Shown here: positions 31,432-43,590 of the stretch, in pieces
How the letters are laid out: every line of letters begins with the position of its first letter
How positions within the stretch are numbered: position 1 is the stretch's first letter
From: Aliagarivorans taiwanensis DSM 22990
Lineage (GTDB): Bacteria > Pseudomonadota > Gammaproteobacteria > Enterobacterales > Celerinatantimonadaceae
Assembly (NCBI RefSeq): GCF_000429505.1
Contig: NZ_AUBZ01000005.1
Span: 1-64,000 of the forward strand
Reading direction: 5' to 3'
Length of the DNA stretch: 64,000 nt
The notes under the pieces: model-generated
Seen by the model: only the letters and a program-made list of their open reading frames with translations
Told to the model about the DNA's origin: nothing
Database searches by the model: none
Position numbers and translations under genes: made by a program

Positions 31432-32112
31432 TTACCGGGTTAGTTTGGCGTCGATATGTTCTATCGCCGCCTGCACCACTTCCTCAATAGAAAGCGATGT
31501 TGAATCAATAACTAATGCGTCTTCAGCGGGTACCAAAGGGGCAACACTACGGTTGCGATCGCGATGGTCGCGTTCTTTGATCTCGCTCAAAAGGCGCTCA
31601 ATGCTAACGTCAAAACCCTTACTTTGCAACTGATTATAGCGACGCTGGGCACGCTCTTCGGCACTGGCGTCTAAAAAAATCTTGGCAGGAGCGTCAACAA
31701 ATACCACCGTTCCCATATCACGGCCATCGGCAATCAGGCCTGGCGCTTCACGAAATGCGCGCTGACGGCGCAGTAAGGCTTCGCGAACGCGGGGGAAGGC
31801 AGCGACTTTGGATGCAGCGTTACCGGTGGTCTCGGTGCGTAGTTCCCGGCTGACGTCTTCGCCTTCGAGGAGTACCACGTTTTCATCGCCGTGGATCTCA
31901 AAGCGAACATCGAGGTGGGAAGCCAACAAGCTCAGCGCTTCTTCGTTGTCCAGCGCTACATTGTGATGCATCGCTGCGAGTGCCAGTACTCGGTAAATAG
32001 CACCGCTGTCTAACAGCGCCCATTGATAGTGTTGCGCCAACTTTTGACACAAGGTGCCCTTGCCTGAGCCACTTGGACCGTCGACGGTGACAACAGGAGC
32101 AGAATGGGGCAT
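31432..32112 (-). CDS. cmk: Cytidylate kinase
   Basis: Phosphorylates CMP and dCMP. The start is the ATG at 32112 ([15 protein letters not shown]), with an excellent GGAGG six bases upstream; upstream in-frame codons are non-coding. The 226-residue protein has the P-loop GPSGSGKGT (12-20), the family's [16 protein letters not shown] and the RAQRRYNQL lid region. It is upstream of rpsA on the same strand. Confidence 0.96.
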   Translation of the reverse strand: MPHSAPVVTVDGPSGSGKGTLCQKLAQHYQWALLDSGAIYRVLALAAMHHNVALDNEEALSLLASHLDVRFEIHGDENVVLLEGEDVSRELRTETTGNAASKVAAFPRVREALLRRQRAFREAPGLIADGRDMGTVVFVDAPAKIFLDASAEERAQRRYNQLQSKGFDVSIERLLSEIKERDHRDRNRSVAPLVPAEDALVIDSTSLSIEEVVQAAIEHIDAKLTR

Positions 32113-32238
32113 GGAACCTCCGTAGGAAAAATAAGCGAAATGCGCCCGATAAAATACGAGGCGCATTATACGCGAAACTATAGTTGAGGGATCTTTTTTT
32201 TACTAAACAGTAAGTAAGCCCTTATTGTAGACGCCCAG

Positions 32239-33597
32239 TTAGGCTGGAAGTTCGACGCCTGATTCGCGAATTCGGGCAAGCTTGTAGCGCAAGGTGCGCG
32301 GGCTGATGCCTAAACGCTCGGCCACATCCTTACGTTTGCCATTGCAGGCTTTCAAGGTTTGCAAAATGATCTGCTGCTCTTGGAACTTTAACTCGTTCCC
32401 TAGCACCTCAGCGCCAGCACTTTGCTCTGCAATAATATCTGCCGGCTCGATGCTCGCGGCTGTCGGAAACTCGTCATCCCCTAGCCCTTCGATAATCAAA
32501 TCATCTGCCTCAATCAACTCGCCACAGGCCAAAATCAAAGCGCGCTGCATAACGTTATCGAGTTCGCGCACATTGCCCGGCCAGCTGTGGCTGAGTAGCT
32601 TCTGTACTGCATCGGGGCTGAAGCTATAGTGTTGCTCCGGTTGGTGGCGGACTAACAAGTGTTCTGCCAGCGGGATAATGTCACCGGGTCGCTGCTTAAG
32701 TGCGTTCCAGCGCAGTGGGAACACGTTCAAGCGGTAGTATAAATCTTCACGGAAGTTACCCTCGTCCACATAGCTACGCATATCGCGGTTACTGGTTGCC
32801 AGTACCCGAACATCGAGTGGGATTACTGTGCGGCCGCCTAAGCGCTCAACTTCTTTTTCCTGCAGCACCCGCAGCAGCTTGGCTTGCAGGTTAATGTCCA
32901 TCTCGGTGATCTCATCGAGAAGGATAGTGCCGCCCTGGGCCAACTCAAACTTGCCCGGACAAGCTTTAACCGCGCCAGTGAAGGCGCCTTTCTCGTAACC
33001 AAATAAGGTGGCTTCGAGCATGTTATCGGGGATGGCGGCACAGTTAATCGCAATAAACGGGGCGTCTTTACGTGGCGAGTTGTTGTGAATGAAACGCGAC
33101 AGCACTTCCTTGCCCGTTCCACTGGGGCCACTAATAAGTACCGACGCTTCCGAGCCGGCCACTTTTTCAGCCAACTTCAATAGCTTTTCGGTGCTCGGGT
33201 CACCGTAAACCGGCGAGTAGTTCTCAGGCTTGCTTGGCGAAGCGTAACGACTCACTTGGTTAAGCAGCACCTCGGGCGCAAACGGCTTAGCGATATAATC
33301 AACCGCGCCATCGCGCATGGCGTTTACCGCATCATCAATCTTGGCATAGGCTGTCATCAGGAGCACTGGTACAGTGGACCAGCGTTTCTTGATGTTCTTC
33401 AGTAGGTTTAACCCGTCCATACCCGGCATTTGAATATCACTGATCACCAGATCAACTTCACTTTCGTTAAGCCGGATCAGTGCTTGCTCGGCACAATCGG
33501 CTTCCACCACCGAATAACCGGACAACATAAGGGTATCAACGAGGGCTTCGCGCAAGCCCGCGTCATCTTCGACGATGAGAATAGTGGACGCTGTCAT
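32239..33597 (-). CDS. flrC: Sigma-54-dependent flagellar response regulator FlrC
   Basis: Second-tier activator of the polar flagellar cascade; phosphorylated by FlrB, it switches on the sigma-54 promoters of hook and basal-body genes. The 452-residue protein has a receiver domain (acidic pocket Asp11/Asp12, acceptor Asp54, Lys104), a AAA+ domain with Walker A GPSGTGKE (157-164) and the sigma-54 contact loop GAFTGA (204-209), and a Fis-type helix-turn-helix ending LGISPRTLRYKLARI. Its start overlaps the flrB stop, so the two are coupled. Also called FleR in Pseudomonas. Confidence 0.93.
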   Translation of the reverse strand: MTASTILIVEDDAGLREALVDTLMLSGYSVVEADCAEQALIRLNESEVDLVISDIQMPGMDGLNLLKNIKKRWSTVPVLLMTAYAKIDDAVNAMRDGAVDYIAKPFAPEVLLNQVSRYASPSKPENYSPVYGDPSTEKLLKLAEKVAGSEASVLISGPSGTGKEVLSRFIHNNSPRKDAPFIAINCAAIPDNMLEATLFGYEKGAFTGAVKACPGKFELAQGGTILLDEITEMDINLQAKLLRVLQEKEVERLGGRTVIPLDVRVLATSNRDMRSYVDEGNFREDLYYRLNVFPLRWNALKQRPGDIIPLAEHLLVRHQPEQHYSFSPDAVQKLLSHSWPGNVRELDNVMQRALILACGELIEADDLIIEGLGDDEFPTAASIEPADIIAEQSAGAEVLGNELKFQEQQIILQTLKACNGKRKDVAERLGISPRTLRYKLARIRESGVELPA

Positions 33598-34640
33598 TAT
33601 TGTTCTCCTACTGCAGTTAAACGGGGCGATACTTCTTTAAGAGGAAGTTGAACATCGAAACGCACTCCCTTCCCTGTGTTAGTTGCTGTAACACGCCCGT
33701 TATGGGCCTGGGTGACCGTCTTCACCACCGCGAGCCCTAAGCCTGTACCGTTTTGTTTTTTTGTATAGAAAGGTTCGAATATCCGAGGCAGATCGGCCTC
33801 GGCGATACCACCCGCCTGATCTTCGATACTCACATTCAGTTGTGAGTCGTTGCAGTGCGCGTGGATTAAAATCTGTTGTTGAGGCTGACTTGCTGCTATC
33901 GCGTTATCGACAATGTTGCAAAGTGCGGATACCAAGGAGTGCGGGTTCGCCAATATGGTAGCCTCTTCCTCCGGCATAATGACTTTGAGGTTAACGCGCC
34001 GGGTATTAGCCGCCGCTTCCATCGCTCGCTCCAGCCGGACCAGCAGGTCGTCTACCGAAAAATCGGTAAGCTGCAGCTCAGAACCACTACGTGCAAATAG
34101 CAGCATGTCGTTAACCTGAGCTTCCAAGTCATTAAGCCGATCCATCAGTTTGCCCTGAAAGCTGCTGCGTGCCGGTTCAGCCAAGGTGCGATTTGCCAAG
34201 TTGGAACCATATAAAATGGCAGCCGATAACGGCGTTCGAATCTGATGGGCTAAGGATGCCACCATCTTGCCCAGCGCTGACAAGCGTTGCAGCTTCGCCA
34301 CATTGTTTTGCAGCGCGCGGGTTTCGGTTAGGTCGGTCAGCACAATAAGTTGGCCGCGGGAGTCTGCCAGTGGGGAGATCTCGAGTTTCACCTTACGCCC
34401 ATTGGCCAAGCTTAACTCGTGGCCATCATCGGCTTGCGGCGAGAAACGACTGGGAATAAGGTCAATCCAGCGTTGCCCTTCAAGCGGCTCGCCCAATAGC
34501 GATTTTGCCACCTTGTTGGCTTTGGTCACGAACCCACGATAATCGAGCAAGATGAGTCCCGAGGGCATTACCTCAAAGATCTGGCTGAGATCGGTGTGTT
34601 GCAAATCTGCTGTACTACTATCCTGGCTGCACTGTGGCAT
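33597..34640 (-). CDS. flrB: Flagellar sensor histidine kinase FlrB
   Basis: Cytoplasmic kinase partner of FlrC. The 347-residue protein has no membrane helix, an N-terminal PAS domain (about 20-110), the H-box SLAHQIRTPLSA with phospho-acceptor His132, the N-box NIVDNAIAA and G-boxes GGIAEADLPRIFEPF and GTGLGLAVVK. GGAG six bases upstream supports the ATG. A sigma-54-type promoter sits about 40-55 bp upstream. Also called FleS in Pseudomonas. Confidence 0.92.
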   Translation of the reverse strand: MPQCSQDSSTADLQHTDLSQIFEVMPSGLILLDYRGFVTKANKVAKSLLGEPLEGQRWIDLIPSRFSPQADDGHELSLANGRKVKLEISPLADSRGQLIVLTDLTETRALQNNVAKLQRLSALGKMVASLAHQIRTPLSAAILYGSNLANRTLAEPARSSFQGKLMDRLNDLEAQVNDMLLFARSGSELQLTDFSVDDLLVRLERAMEAAANTRRVNLKVIMPEEEATILANPHSLVSALCNIVDNAIAASQPQQQILIHAHCNDSQLNVSIEDQAGGIAEADLPRIFEPFYTKKQNGTGLGLAVVKTVTQAHNGRVTATNTGKGVRFDVQLPLKEVSPRLTAVGEQ

Positions 34641-34680
34641 CGATGACTCCGCGTCACTATTTTGTTACCAGCCTAATAAT

Positions 34681-34695
34681 ACAAATTATGTGCCA
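34681..34695 (-). promoter_or_regulatory. Putative sigma-54 promoter of flrBC
   Basis: On the minus strand TGGCAC, 5 nt, TTGT: GG and GT separated by exactly 10 nt, the spacing of -24/-12 promoters, with T instead of C at the last -12 position. It would give a leader of about 30 nt before flrB. In Vibrio the flrBC operon is FlrA- and sigma-54-dependent, which fits. Confidence 0.6.
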
Positions 34696-34840
34696 AATAT
34701 ATTTTTCTTTATATACAGCAACTTATAACGTCACATGATTGGCATCTGGATGTTTTATAAACACCAGAATTCATAATAACAGCGCGAAACTGAACAGCGA
34801 ATCACACGATGTCACCTCTGAGCTACCCTCGCGCAGGCAC

Positions 34841-34864
34841 AAAAAAACCAAGGCTTAACCTTGG
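34841..34864 (-). terminator. Intrinsic terminator of flrA
   Basis: Stem CCAAGG/CCTTGG with a 5-nt loop, extended by A/T pairs, followed on the minus strand by seven T. It ends the flrA transcript 25 nt after the stop and separates it from flrBC. Confidence 0.85.
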
Positions 34865-34889
34865 CTTTTTAGGCGTAACGAAAAGCCGA

Positions 34890-36347
34890 TTAGCCTTTCG
34901 ACAAGCCGTATTTTTTCATCTTCTCAACCAGCGTGGTACGGCGCATGCCTAACTGCTCTGCTGCCCGCGCCACTACCCCATCCTGCTGGTCAAGCGCTTG
35001 GCGGATTAACTCCACTTCCAAGTCGGCCAGCATTTCTTTGAGGTTAACCCCCGACTCAGGCAACTGCTGAGGGAACGCCCCCCAGTCGGCATCTTCGTCT
35101 AATGGCAGCGGCTCCTCATCGGGCTCGGTAGGTTCAGGGCTATCATCGAAGATTGCCAACAGTGCTTCACGCTCCGCCAGCTCTTTACTGTAGCTTGGCT
35201 CGAAGGTGTCGGCGTCGATCAGCTGATATTTCATTGGCAGGTCTTGCACATCCACAATCTGATTGGGGTGCAAGATCATCAAGCGCTCGACAAGGTTAGA
35301 GAGCTCGCGCACATTACCCGGCCAGGTATGCTGCATAAGAGATTCAAGCGCGCGCTGAGTGAAGCGCACCACCGCGTTGTGCTCCTCTTCATGGCGATTT
35401 ACCAGCTCTTGTAGCAACAGTGGGATATCATCTTGCCTCTCACGCAAAGCGGGCATTTCGATGGGGAACACATTCAGGCGGTAGTATAAGTCTTCGCGGA
35501 ACTTCTCTTTTTCAATCATCCGCTCAAGACTACGGTGAGTCGCAGCAATAACCCGGACATTGGCCAAAATGGGCTTACTGCCCCCTACCCGTTCAAACTG
35601 ACGCTCTTGTAGCACCCGAAGCAGCTTGACCTGCATCGGCATCGGCATATCGCCAATCTCATCGAGAAATAGCGTACCACCTTCAGCTAGCTCAAACCGG
35701 CCTTTACGGGCCGCAAACGCCCCGGTGAACGCGCCCTTTTCATGACCGAACAACTCGCTTTCCAGCAAGTCAGCCGGAATAGCGCCACAGTTGATCGGCA
35801 CAAACGGCCCTTCACTGCGTTTGGAGTGGTCGTGGATTGCTTTGGCCACCACCTCTTTACCGGTGCCAGACTCACCCAATATGAGAACATTGGCATCTTT
35901 ATCGGCGACCTGTTCAATCAGATGGCGGATCTCCTGCATCGCGATGCCTTTACCAATCAAGTTTTGGCGCAAGCGCTCGCTCTTAGGTTGGCTTTGCTTG
36001 CCGGGTAAGTGGCTAAGGTAGGTGTCGCAATGATGAAGTAGCTGAGTGAGTTGCTCATAACCGAAAGGTTCTGCCAGACAGCCGATCAAATTCTGCTTGG
36101 GTTCGAACTCGCCGTTAATAGCAACAAAGGCAACCTGCGGCAAGGCCTGCAGACTGCTGTCAAAGTTTGGATCACTGGCACACAAGATACAGCTATAGGT
36201 GTGCTCAGGTTCAGCGCTCACGATATCAGCCAGTTTGCCCGAGTCACATTCGCGTATGGTTTGGCCGATAAAGCCAAGGATAGTAGTTAGTTGTTTTGAA
36301 CGTTCTGGGTTACCGTCACACACCAGAACCACATTGGATGCTCGCAT
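34890..36347 (-). CDS. flrA: Master flagellar regulator FlrA (FleQ family)
   Basis: Top activator of the polar flagellar hierarchy with sigma-54. The 485-residue protein has an N-terminal FleQ-type receiver-like domain (about 1-115) without a clear acceptor aspartate, a AAA+ domain with GESGTGKE (158-165) and GAFTGA (205-210), and a C-terminal Fis-type helix-turn-helix ([19 protein letters not shown]). AGGGG precedes the ATG. It is divergent from the pse operon, so the regulator and the sugar genes for the filament share an upstream region. Confidence 0.93.
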   Translation of the reverse strand: MRASNVVLVCDGNPERSKQLTTILGFIGQTIRECDSGKLADIVSAEPEHTYSCILCASDPNFDSSLQALPQVAFVAINGEFEPKQNLIGCLAEPFGYEQLTQLLHHCDTYLSHLPGKQSQPKSERLRQNLIGKGIAMQEIRHLIEQVADKDANVLILGESGTGKEVVAKAIHDHSKRSEGPFVPINCGAIPADLLESELFGHEKGAFTGAFAARKGRFELAEGGTLFLDEIGDMPMPMQVKLLRVLQERQFERVGGSKPILANVRVIAATHRSLERMIEKEKFREDLYYRLNVFPIEMPALRERQDDIPLLLQELVNRHEEEHNAVVRFTQRALESLMQHTWPGNVRELSNLVERLMILHPNQIVDVQDLPMKYQLIDADTFEPSYSKELAEREALLAIFDDSPEPTEPDEEPLPLDEDADWGAFPQQLPESGVNLKEMLADLEVELIRQALDQQDGVVARAAEQLGMRRTTLVEKMKKYGLSKG

Positions 36348-38832
<2,485 letters not shown>

Positions 38833-38840
<8 letters not shown>

Positions 38841-39534
38841 CATCGCGATTATACCCGCAAGAGGCGGCAGCAAGCGGATCCCACACAAGAACATTAAACC
38901 ATTTCTGGGCAAGCCGATCATCGCCTATCCTATCGAAGCGGCCCTACAGAGCGGCTGTTTCGATGCAGTTATTGTGTCTACCGATGACCCAGAGATTGCC
39001 GAAGTCGCGCAGCGCCGGGGGGCACAAGTGCCGTTTATGCGCCCAGCAGAGCTCAGCGACGACCACACGCCTACGCTACCGGTTATCCGTCATGCCCTTG
39101 AGCACGTTGACCCAGAAGCAAATCGCTACGACTTTGCCTGTTGCATATACTCAGCAGCCCCTTTCGTTACAGCCCGGCAGTTGGCAGAGTCTTTTACAAA
39201 GCTAAAGCAAAGCGGGGCAAACTATGTCATGCCAGTCCTTGAGCACAGTGCGCCAATACAACGCGCACTGCAATTAAGTGGCTCGGGCGAGGTATCGATG
39301 TTTCACCCTGAGCACCAGAACACCCGCAGTCAGGATTTGGCTAAAGCCTACTTTGATAGTGGGCAGTTCTACTGGGGAACCACACATGCGTTTAGGCATG
39401 AGCAAAGCATTTTGAATGGCAACACATCAGCAATAGTGCTGCCCAAAGGTGCCGCTGTTGATATTGATGAACACGAAGACTGGGCGATGGCAGAAGCCTT
39501 ATATCATTATCGCAACGAGGGGCGTCGGGAATGA
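38833..39534 (+). CDS. pseF: Pseudaminic acid cytidylyltransferase
   Basis: Activates pseudaminic acid with CTP to CMP-Pse, the donor used by flagellin glycosyltransferases. The 233-residue protein has the nucleotidyltransferase signature IIPARGGSKRIPHKNI (5-20), STDDPEIAEVA and the C-terminal GAAVDIDEHEDW. It overlaps both neighbours by a few bases. In the pathway it acts last, although its gene is third in the operon. Confidence 0.94.
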
Positions 39535-41057
39535 GAGTCGCTTTTCGTTGCGACGCATCTGCGGTTATTGGCACTGGCCATGTTATGCGCTGCCTCAACT
39601 TAGCCGATAGCATGCGTGCTATCGGATGGCAGGTTAGCTTCTTGTTCTGTGACCATGGCGAAGAGTTGGACCATTTGATCCGCGCTCGCAACTATCCGCT
39701 TCATCGCCTTCCCTCACCTTCAGGCGAGGTATCGCCGGAGGACACTCACTCTTGGCTGGGCAGAGCTTCAACCGACGATGCTCAACTATGCAAACAAGCC
39801 TTACCATCAACTGTTGATTGGCTGATTGTCGATCATTACGCCATCGATAGTGCCTGGCACAAGGAGATGCGCAGCCACTGCGTTAATCTTGCTGTTATTG
39901 ACGATCTAGCAAACCGACAGTACGACTGTGATGTGTTAGTTGATCAGGGGCTTTCACGCCAGCCTAGTGAATACCAAGATAAAGTCCCGAATGACTGCCG
40001 GTTACTTATTGGTAGCCATTACTGCATACTTGGTGAGAGCTTTCAGCATTTTGCTCGGCAAACTCAGCAACGTCGAAGCGCCCTTACTTCAATCTCTACG
40101 CTTCTTATCAACCTTGGCGGTAGCGATAAGCAAAACCTGACATCAGATATCGTCAAGGCACTTGAGTCTAGTAGTTTGAATGACAAGTGCCAGCTAGTCG
40201 TGGTGTTGGGTGCGGCAAACCCTAACGTAGCATCAGTGGAACAAAGCTGTAGACGCAGCCGTTTCCAGTACCAGATCCACATCAACACCACCAATATGGC
40301 TGAGCTGATGTTCAATGCCGATGCCGCCATTGGCGCTGCCGGCGGTACCGCGTTTGAACGTTGTGCGATGGGCTTACCCAGCATCAACTGCTGTGTTGCA
40401 GACAACCAGCAGCAAAATTTAAATAATCTGGCCGAAGCAGGCGCAGCACTCACCCTTGACCTACGTAATGGGCTGCAGGCAAGTGCAGTAGATCGGTTGC
40501 TGGTTCAGTTGCTGCAGAAAAGCCAAGACTTGTCCGCGCATGCTAGTAGGCTGTTTGATGCTCGAGGTGCGATACGCATCACCATGGCTTTACCCACCGC
40601 GCCAAGCAAACGTCACAAACACGTGTCACTGTGCCTTGCAAGCATCGAAGATGCCGAACTGTTGTATCAATGGCAACTTGACCCTGGTACTCGTCGTTTT
40701 GCCATAAATCCACAGCAGCCCAGTTTCCCTGAGCATATCCAATGGCTCAAAGGTGTACTGGCTAACGACAGTCAATACCTATTCATCGCCCATAGTGGCG
40801 ATGAATCATTAGGGAGTTTGCGGCTAGATAAGCAGCGCAACGGACAGCTAGTCGTATCCATTTACACCTCGCCCCAGCATTACCGGGAAGGTATCGCAAC
40901 TGCGATATTGAGACTAACTAAGCAGGTGTTTACCCATGTTACTCTCAGTGCAACCATCAAGCCTGAGAACACCGTATCAATCCAACTATTTTCTTCAGCA
41001 GGGTTTGTTCAAACAGCACCAACCCAATGGCTATATACTCCAGAGAAAAGACGATGA
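39531..41057 (+). CDS. pseG: Fused PseG hydrolase and PseH-like GNAT acetyltransferase
   Basis: Bifunctional protein of 508 residues. Residues 1 to about 345 are a PseG-type GT-B-fold hydrolase that removes UDP from UDP-2,4-diacetamido-2,4,6-trideoxy-altropyranose: RCDASAVIGTGHVMRCLNLAD at the start, LIVDHYAID, and IGAAGGTAFERCAMGLPS with the conserved nucleotide-binding glycines. From about 357 a GNAT domain follows (LCLASIEDAELLYQWQ, YREGIATAIL, ENTVSIQLFSSAGF). This fits PseH, the N4-acetyltransferase acting just before PseG. No separate pseH exists here, so the fusion likely supplies both steps. It overlaps pseF and pseI by 4 bp each. Confidence 0.9.
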   Translation: MRVAFRCDASAVIGTGHVMRCLNLADSMRAIGWQVSFLFCDHGEELDHLIRARNYPLHRLPSPSGEVSPEDTHSWLGRASTDDAQLCKQALPSTVDWLIVDHYAIDSAWHKEMRSHCVNLAVIDDLANRQYDCDVLVDQGLSRQPSEYQDKVPNDCRLLIGSHYCILGESFQHFARQTQQRRSALTSISTLLINLGGSDKQNLTSDIVKALESSSLNDKCQLVVVLGAANPNVASVEQSCRRSRFQYQIHINTTNMAELMFNADAAIGAAGGTAFERCAMGLPSINCCVADNQQQNLNNLAEAGAALTLDLRNGLQASAVDRLLVQLLQKSQDLSAHASRLFDARGAIRITMALPTAPSKRHKHVSLCLASIEDAELLYQWQLDPGTRRFAINPQQPSFPEHIQWLKGVLANDSQYLFIAHSGDESLGSLRLDKQRNGQLVVSIYTSPQHYREGIATAILRLTKQVFTHVTLSATIKPENTVSIQLFSSAGFVQTAPTQWLYTPEKRR

Positions 41058-42115
41058 ACCAAACTATAACCATCAATGGTCAGTCAATTGGCAAGAGCCA
41101 CAAGCCCTACGTAATAGCCGAGCTTTCTGCTAATCATAACGGCAGTCCCGAGAACGCTTTGCGTAGCTTAGAAGTATTTAAAGCCTGCGGTGCCGATGCG
41201 GTTAAGATTCAAAGCTATACCGCGGATACTATGACCATTGAAAGTGACCGACCCGAGTTTAAGATTCATGGGGGTCTGTGGGGTGGATACACCCTCTACC
41301 AGCTTTATCAAGAAGCCCATACGCCTTTTGAGTGGCATCAAGCTCTGTTTGACAAAGCCGCAGAGCTTGAGCTGACGCTATTCTCCAGTCCCTTTGACGA
41401 AAGTGCTGTCGATCTGCTGGAGAGCTTGAACGCACCAGCGTACAAAGTTGCCTCTTTTGAGGCAACCGATCTCCCCCTGATTGCCTATATCGCGAAAACT
41501 GGCAAGCCTATGATTATCTCAACAGGGATGGCAAACCTTAAAGAGATCGAAGAAGCCGTTACCTGCGCCCGCGAAAATGGTTGTAATGAACTAGTCCTGC
41601 TTCACTGCATTAGCGCCTATCCAGCACCTGTAGAACAAGCAAACTTAGCAACCATTCAAGACTTAGCAACACGTTTCAATTGCGTGGTTGGGCTCTCTGA
41701 TCACACCCTAGGCACAGCCGTAGCAACCACTTCGGTAGCGCTTGGTGCTGCGGTGATTGAAAAGCATGTAACTCTGGATCGTAACGAGCCAGGCCCCGAC
41801 TCAGCCTTCTCACTAGAGCCCGCAGAGCTCACAGATTTGTGCGAGCAAACAAGGCAAGCTTGGCTGGCTGTCGGCCAAGTAGACTATACCCGTAAAGAAT
41901 CAGAAAAAGCTAACCTGCAGTTCCGTCGTTCGGTCTACTTTGTTAAGGCACTCAAAGCCGGCGAACGAATTAGGCAAGAGCATATCCGACGGATCCGCCC
42001 AGGCCTTGGACTAGAGCCTAAGTACTTTAATGAGCTGGTTGGCAGAAAGGTTAAGCAAACTATAGAAGCTGGCACGCCATGTGCATGGGAACAGCTAGAA
42101 CCAATTGAAAAATAA
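41054..42115 (+). CDS. pseI: Pseudaminic acid synthase
   Basis: Condenses the 2,4-diacetamido sugar with phosphoenolpyruvate to pseudaminic acid. The start is ATG 41054 (MNQTITING), overlapping the pseG stop (ATGA). The 353-residue protein has the NeuB-type TIM barrel (AELSANHNGS, DAVKIQSYTADTMT, STGMANLKEIEEAV, LSDHTLG, EKHVTLDRNEPGPDSAFSL) and a C-terminal SAF antifreeze-like domain (about 290-350). The TADTMT phrase is typical of PseI rather than NeuB or LegI. Confidence 0.95.
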   Translation: MNQTITINGQSIGKSHKPYVIAELSANHNGSPENALRSLEVFKACGADAVKIQSYTADTMTIESDRPEFKIHGGLWGGYTLYQLYQEAHTPFEWHQALFDKAAELELTLFSSPFDESAVDLLESLNAPAYKVASFEATDLPLIAYIAKTGKPMIISTGMANLKEIEEAVTCARENGCNELVLLHCISAYPAPVEQANLATIQDLATRFNCVVGLSDHTLGTAVATTSVALGAAVIEKHVTLDRNEPGPDSAFSLEPAELTDLCEQTRQAWLAVGQVDYTRKESEKANLQFRRSVYFVKALKAGERIRQEHIRRIRPGLGLEPKYFNELVGRKVKQTIEAGTPCAWEQLEPIEK

Positions 42116-42124
42116 GTAATAAGC

Positions 42125-42155
42125 GTGCTCATGTCGTGTTGACATGGCGGAGCAC
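42125..42155 (+). other. Stem-loop after pseI
   Basis: GTGCTC/GAGCAC encloses ATGTC/GACAT. It starts 9 nt after the pseI stop and lacks a T-tract, so it may be an mRNA-processing or stabilising hairpin within the operon. Its position favours the later start (42186) for the next gene. Confidence 0.4.
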
Positions 42156-42185
42156 TTCAAAGAAATAAACAATTTAGGTACCAAG

Positions 42186-42596
42186 ATGAGTGAATCAATC
42201 AACATTACTGAACTGATGAAAGCTACAGCCAAAGATGCCATCGGTTTCGCTGATCAGGAATACAATGTCACCTTAGATTTTTCTGAAGAAAGCGTCTCTT
42301 TAGTTCAATCAATAGTGGCAAGCATCGACTCCCTTGCACTAGATGACAACCAGCTATTCACCCTATCATTCATGTTTGGTGCGTATCTAGGTGAAGTTTT
42401 TATACAACGTGTAGGCGGAAACTGGCTTTACCTTGAAGAAACAGAAGATGAGCCACCGCAAACCTTCGTCGCTATTGGTGATAGCACTATCGCTTTCCCA
42501 GGGAAAGTCTACCAAGCCCTACTGGGTAGCGATGACCAAGCGTTAGATGAGTACTACTGCGAACTGATTCATAGCCACCAAACTGAAGCAAGTTAA
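42186..42596 (+). CDS. Hypothetical protein in the pse-rmlA interval
   Basis: I do not recognise this 136-residue acidic protein. It has an N-terminal helical half and a motif SFMFGAYLGEVFIQRVGGNWLYLEE (about residues 61-85) followed by a short beta-rich part ending FPGKVYQALLG. The GAYLGE-x(5)-GGNW pattern weakly recalls small DUF3806-like domains; I do not claim membership. It has no signal peptide or membrane helix. It lies 70 bp after pseI and 44 bp before rmlA on the same strand, so it is probably in the operon and linked to glycan or flagellin work. ATG 42186 has an AGG about nine bases upstream. Confidence 0.7.
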   Translation: MSESINITELMKATAKDAIGFADQEYNVTLDFSEESVSLVQSIVASIDSLALDDNQLFTLSFMFGAYLGEVFIQRVGGNWLYLEETEDEPPQTFVAIGDSTIAFPGKVYQALLGSDDQALDEYYCELIHSHQTEAS

Positions 42597-42640
42597 GCCA
42601 ATAAACCAAACTGGCCAAAGAAACCAGTAAGGATGTGACT

Positions 42641-43513
42641 ATGAAGGGCATAATACTAGCTGGCGGTTCCGGTACCCGCTTGTACCCCATTACCCGTGGC
42701 GTATCTAAGCAGCTACTTCCGATCTACGACAAGCCAATGATCTATTACCCACTGTCAGTTCTGATGCTTGCGGGGATCCGTGAAATACTTGTCATTACTA
42801 CCAAAGAAGACTTAATCCACTTCAAACAGGTACTCGGCGATGGTTGTGATTTTGGTATTAACTTGCAATATGCCACACAATCCGAACCAGAAGGTGTAGC
42901 TCAAGCTTTTACTATTGGTGAGTCATTTATTGAAGATGACAATGTTGCTCTGATTTTAGGTGACAACTTTTTCTATGGCCAAGGCTTTACCCCTAAACTG
43001 ACTCGAGCCAGCACACGCAAGGAAGGCGCAACTGTCTTCGGCTACACGGTGAAGGATCCTGAGCGCTTTGGTATCATCAATTTCGATAAAGTAGGCCGAG
43101 CCATCTCTATTGAAGAAAAACCAACAAGTCCTCAGTCAAATTGCGCCATCACAGGCCTCTACTTCTATGACAACCGCGTTGTTGAGCTCGCTAAACAAGT
43201 AACGCCTTCTGAACGAGGTGAACTAGAAATAAGCTCCATCAATCAAATGTACCTTGAAGCAGGATGTCTTCATGTTGAGCAACTAGGACGCGGCTTTGCT
43301 TGGCTTGACACTGGCACCCACGAAAGCATGTTGGAAGCAGCTCAGTTTGTAGAAACAATTGAAAAACGCCAAGGCTACAAAATCGCCTGCCTAGAAGAAA
43401 TTGCACTTAGAAAGGGCTGGCTGACAAAAGAAAGGATTTCAGAAATCTTAACACCTCTAGAGAAAAGTAGCTATGGACGTTATTTGAACGCGCTCATTGA
43501 AAGCGATCTCTAA
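42641..43513 (+). CDS. rmlA: Glucose-1-phosphate thymidylyltransferase
   Basis: Makes dTDP-glucose, the precursor of dTDP-6-deoxysugars. The start is ATG 42641 with AAGGA seven bases upstream; a GTG two codons earlier is less well placed. The 290-residue protein has [31 protein letters not shown] (residues 8-38), [10 protein letters not shown] and FGIINFD, all typical of RmlA. No rmlB, rmlC or rmlD is in the window. With wecE and wecD convergent just downstream, it likely feeds dTDP-Fuc4NAc rather than rhamnose (inference). Confidence 0.94.
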   Translation: MKGIILAGGSGTRLYPITRGVSKQLLPIYDKPMIYYPLSVLMLAGIREILVITTKEDLIHFKQVLGDGCDFGINLQYATQSEPEGVAQAFTIGESFIEDDNVALILGDNFFYGQGFTPKLTRASTRKEGATVFGYTVKDPERFGIINFDKVGRAISIEEKPTSPQSNCAITGLYFYDNRVVELAKQVTPSERGELEISSINQMYLEAGCLHVEQLGRGFAWLDTGTHESMLEAAQFVETIEKRQGYKIACLEEIALRKGWLTKERISEILTPLEKSSYGRYLNALIESDL

Positions 43514-43529
43514 TCTTAGACTTAAAGCC

Positions 43530-43561
43530 ATTGTAGTGGTCAAGTTCAATCGGCCACTACA
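43530..43561 (+). terminator. Stem-loop between convergent rmlA and wecD
   Basis: TGTAGTGGTC pairs with GGCCACTACA through ten pairs, one of them a G-U wobble possible only on the plus-strand RNA, so it probably belongs to the rmlA transcript end. No T-tract follows. Confidence 0.45.
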
Positions 43562-43590
43562 TGAAAAAATATAAACTAGGGGCCCATCTC

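Noticed and set aside
42641-43513. rmlA as part of a dTDP-rhamnose cluster
   Set aside because: rmlB, rmlC and rmlD are absent here, and the adjacent wecE and wecD point to dTDP-Fuc4NAc instead.
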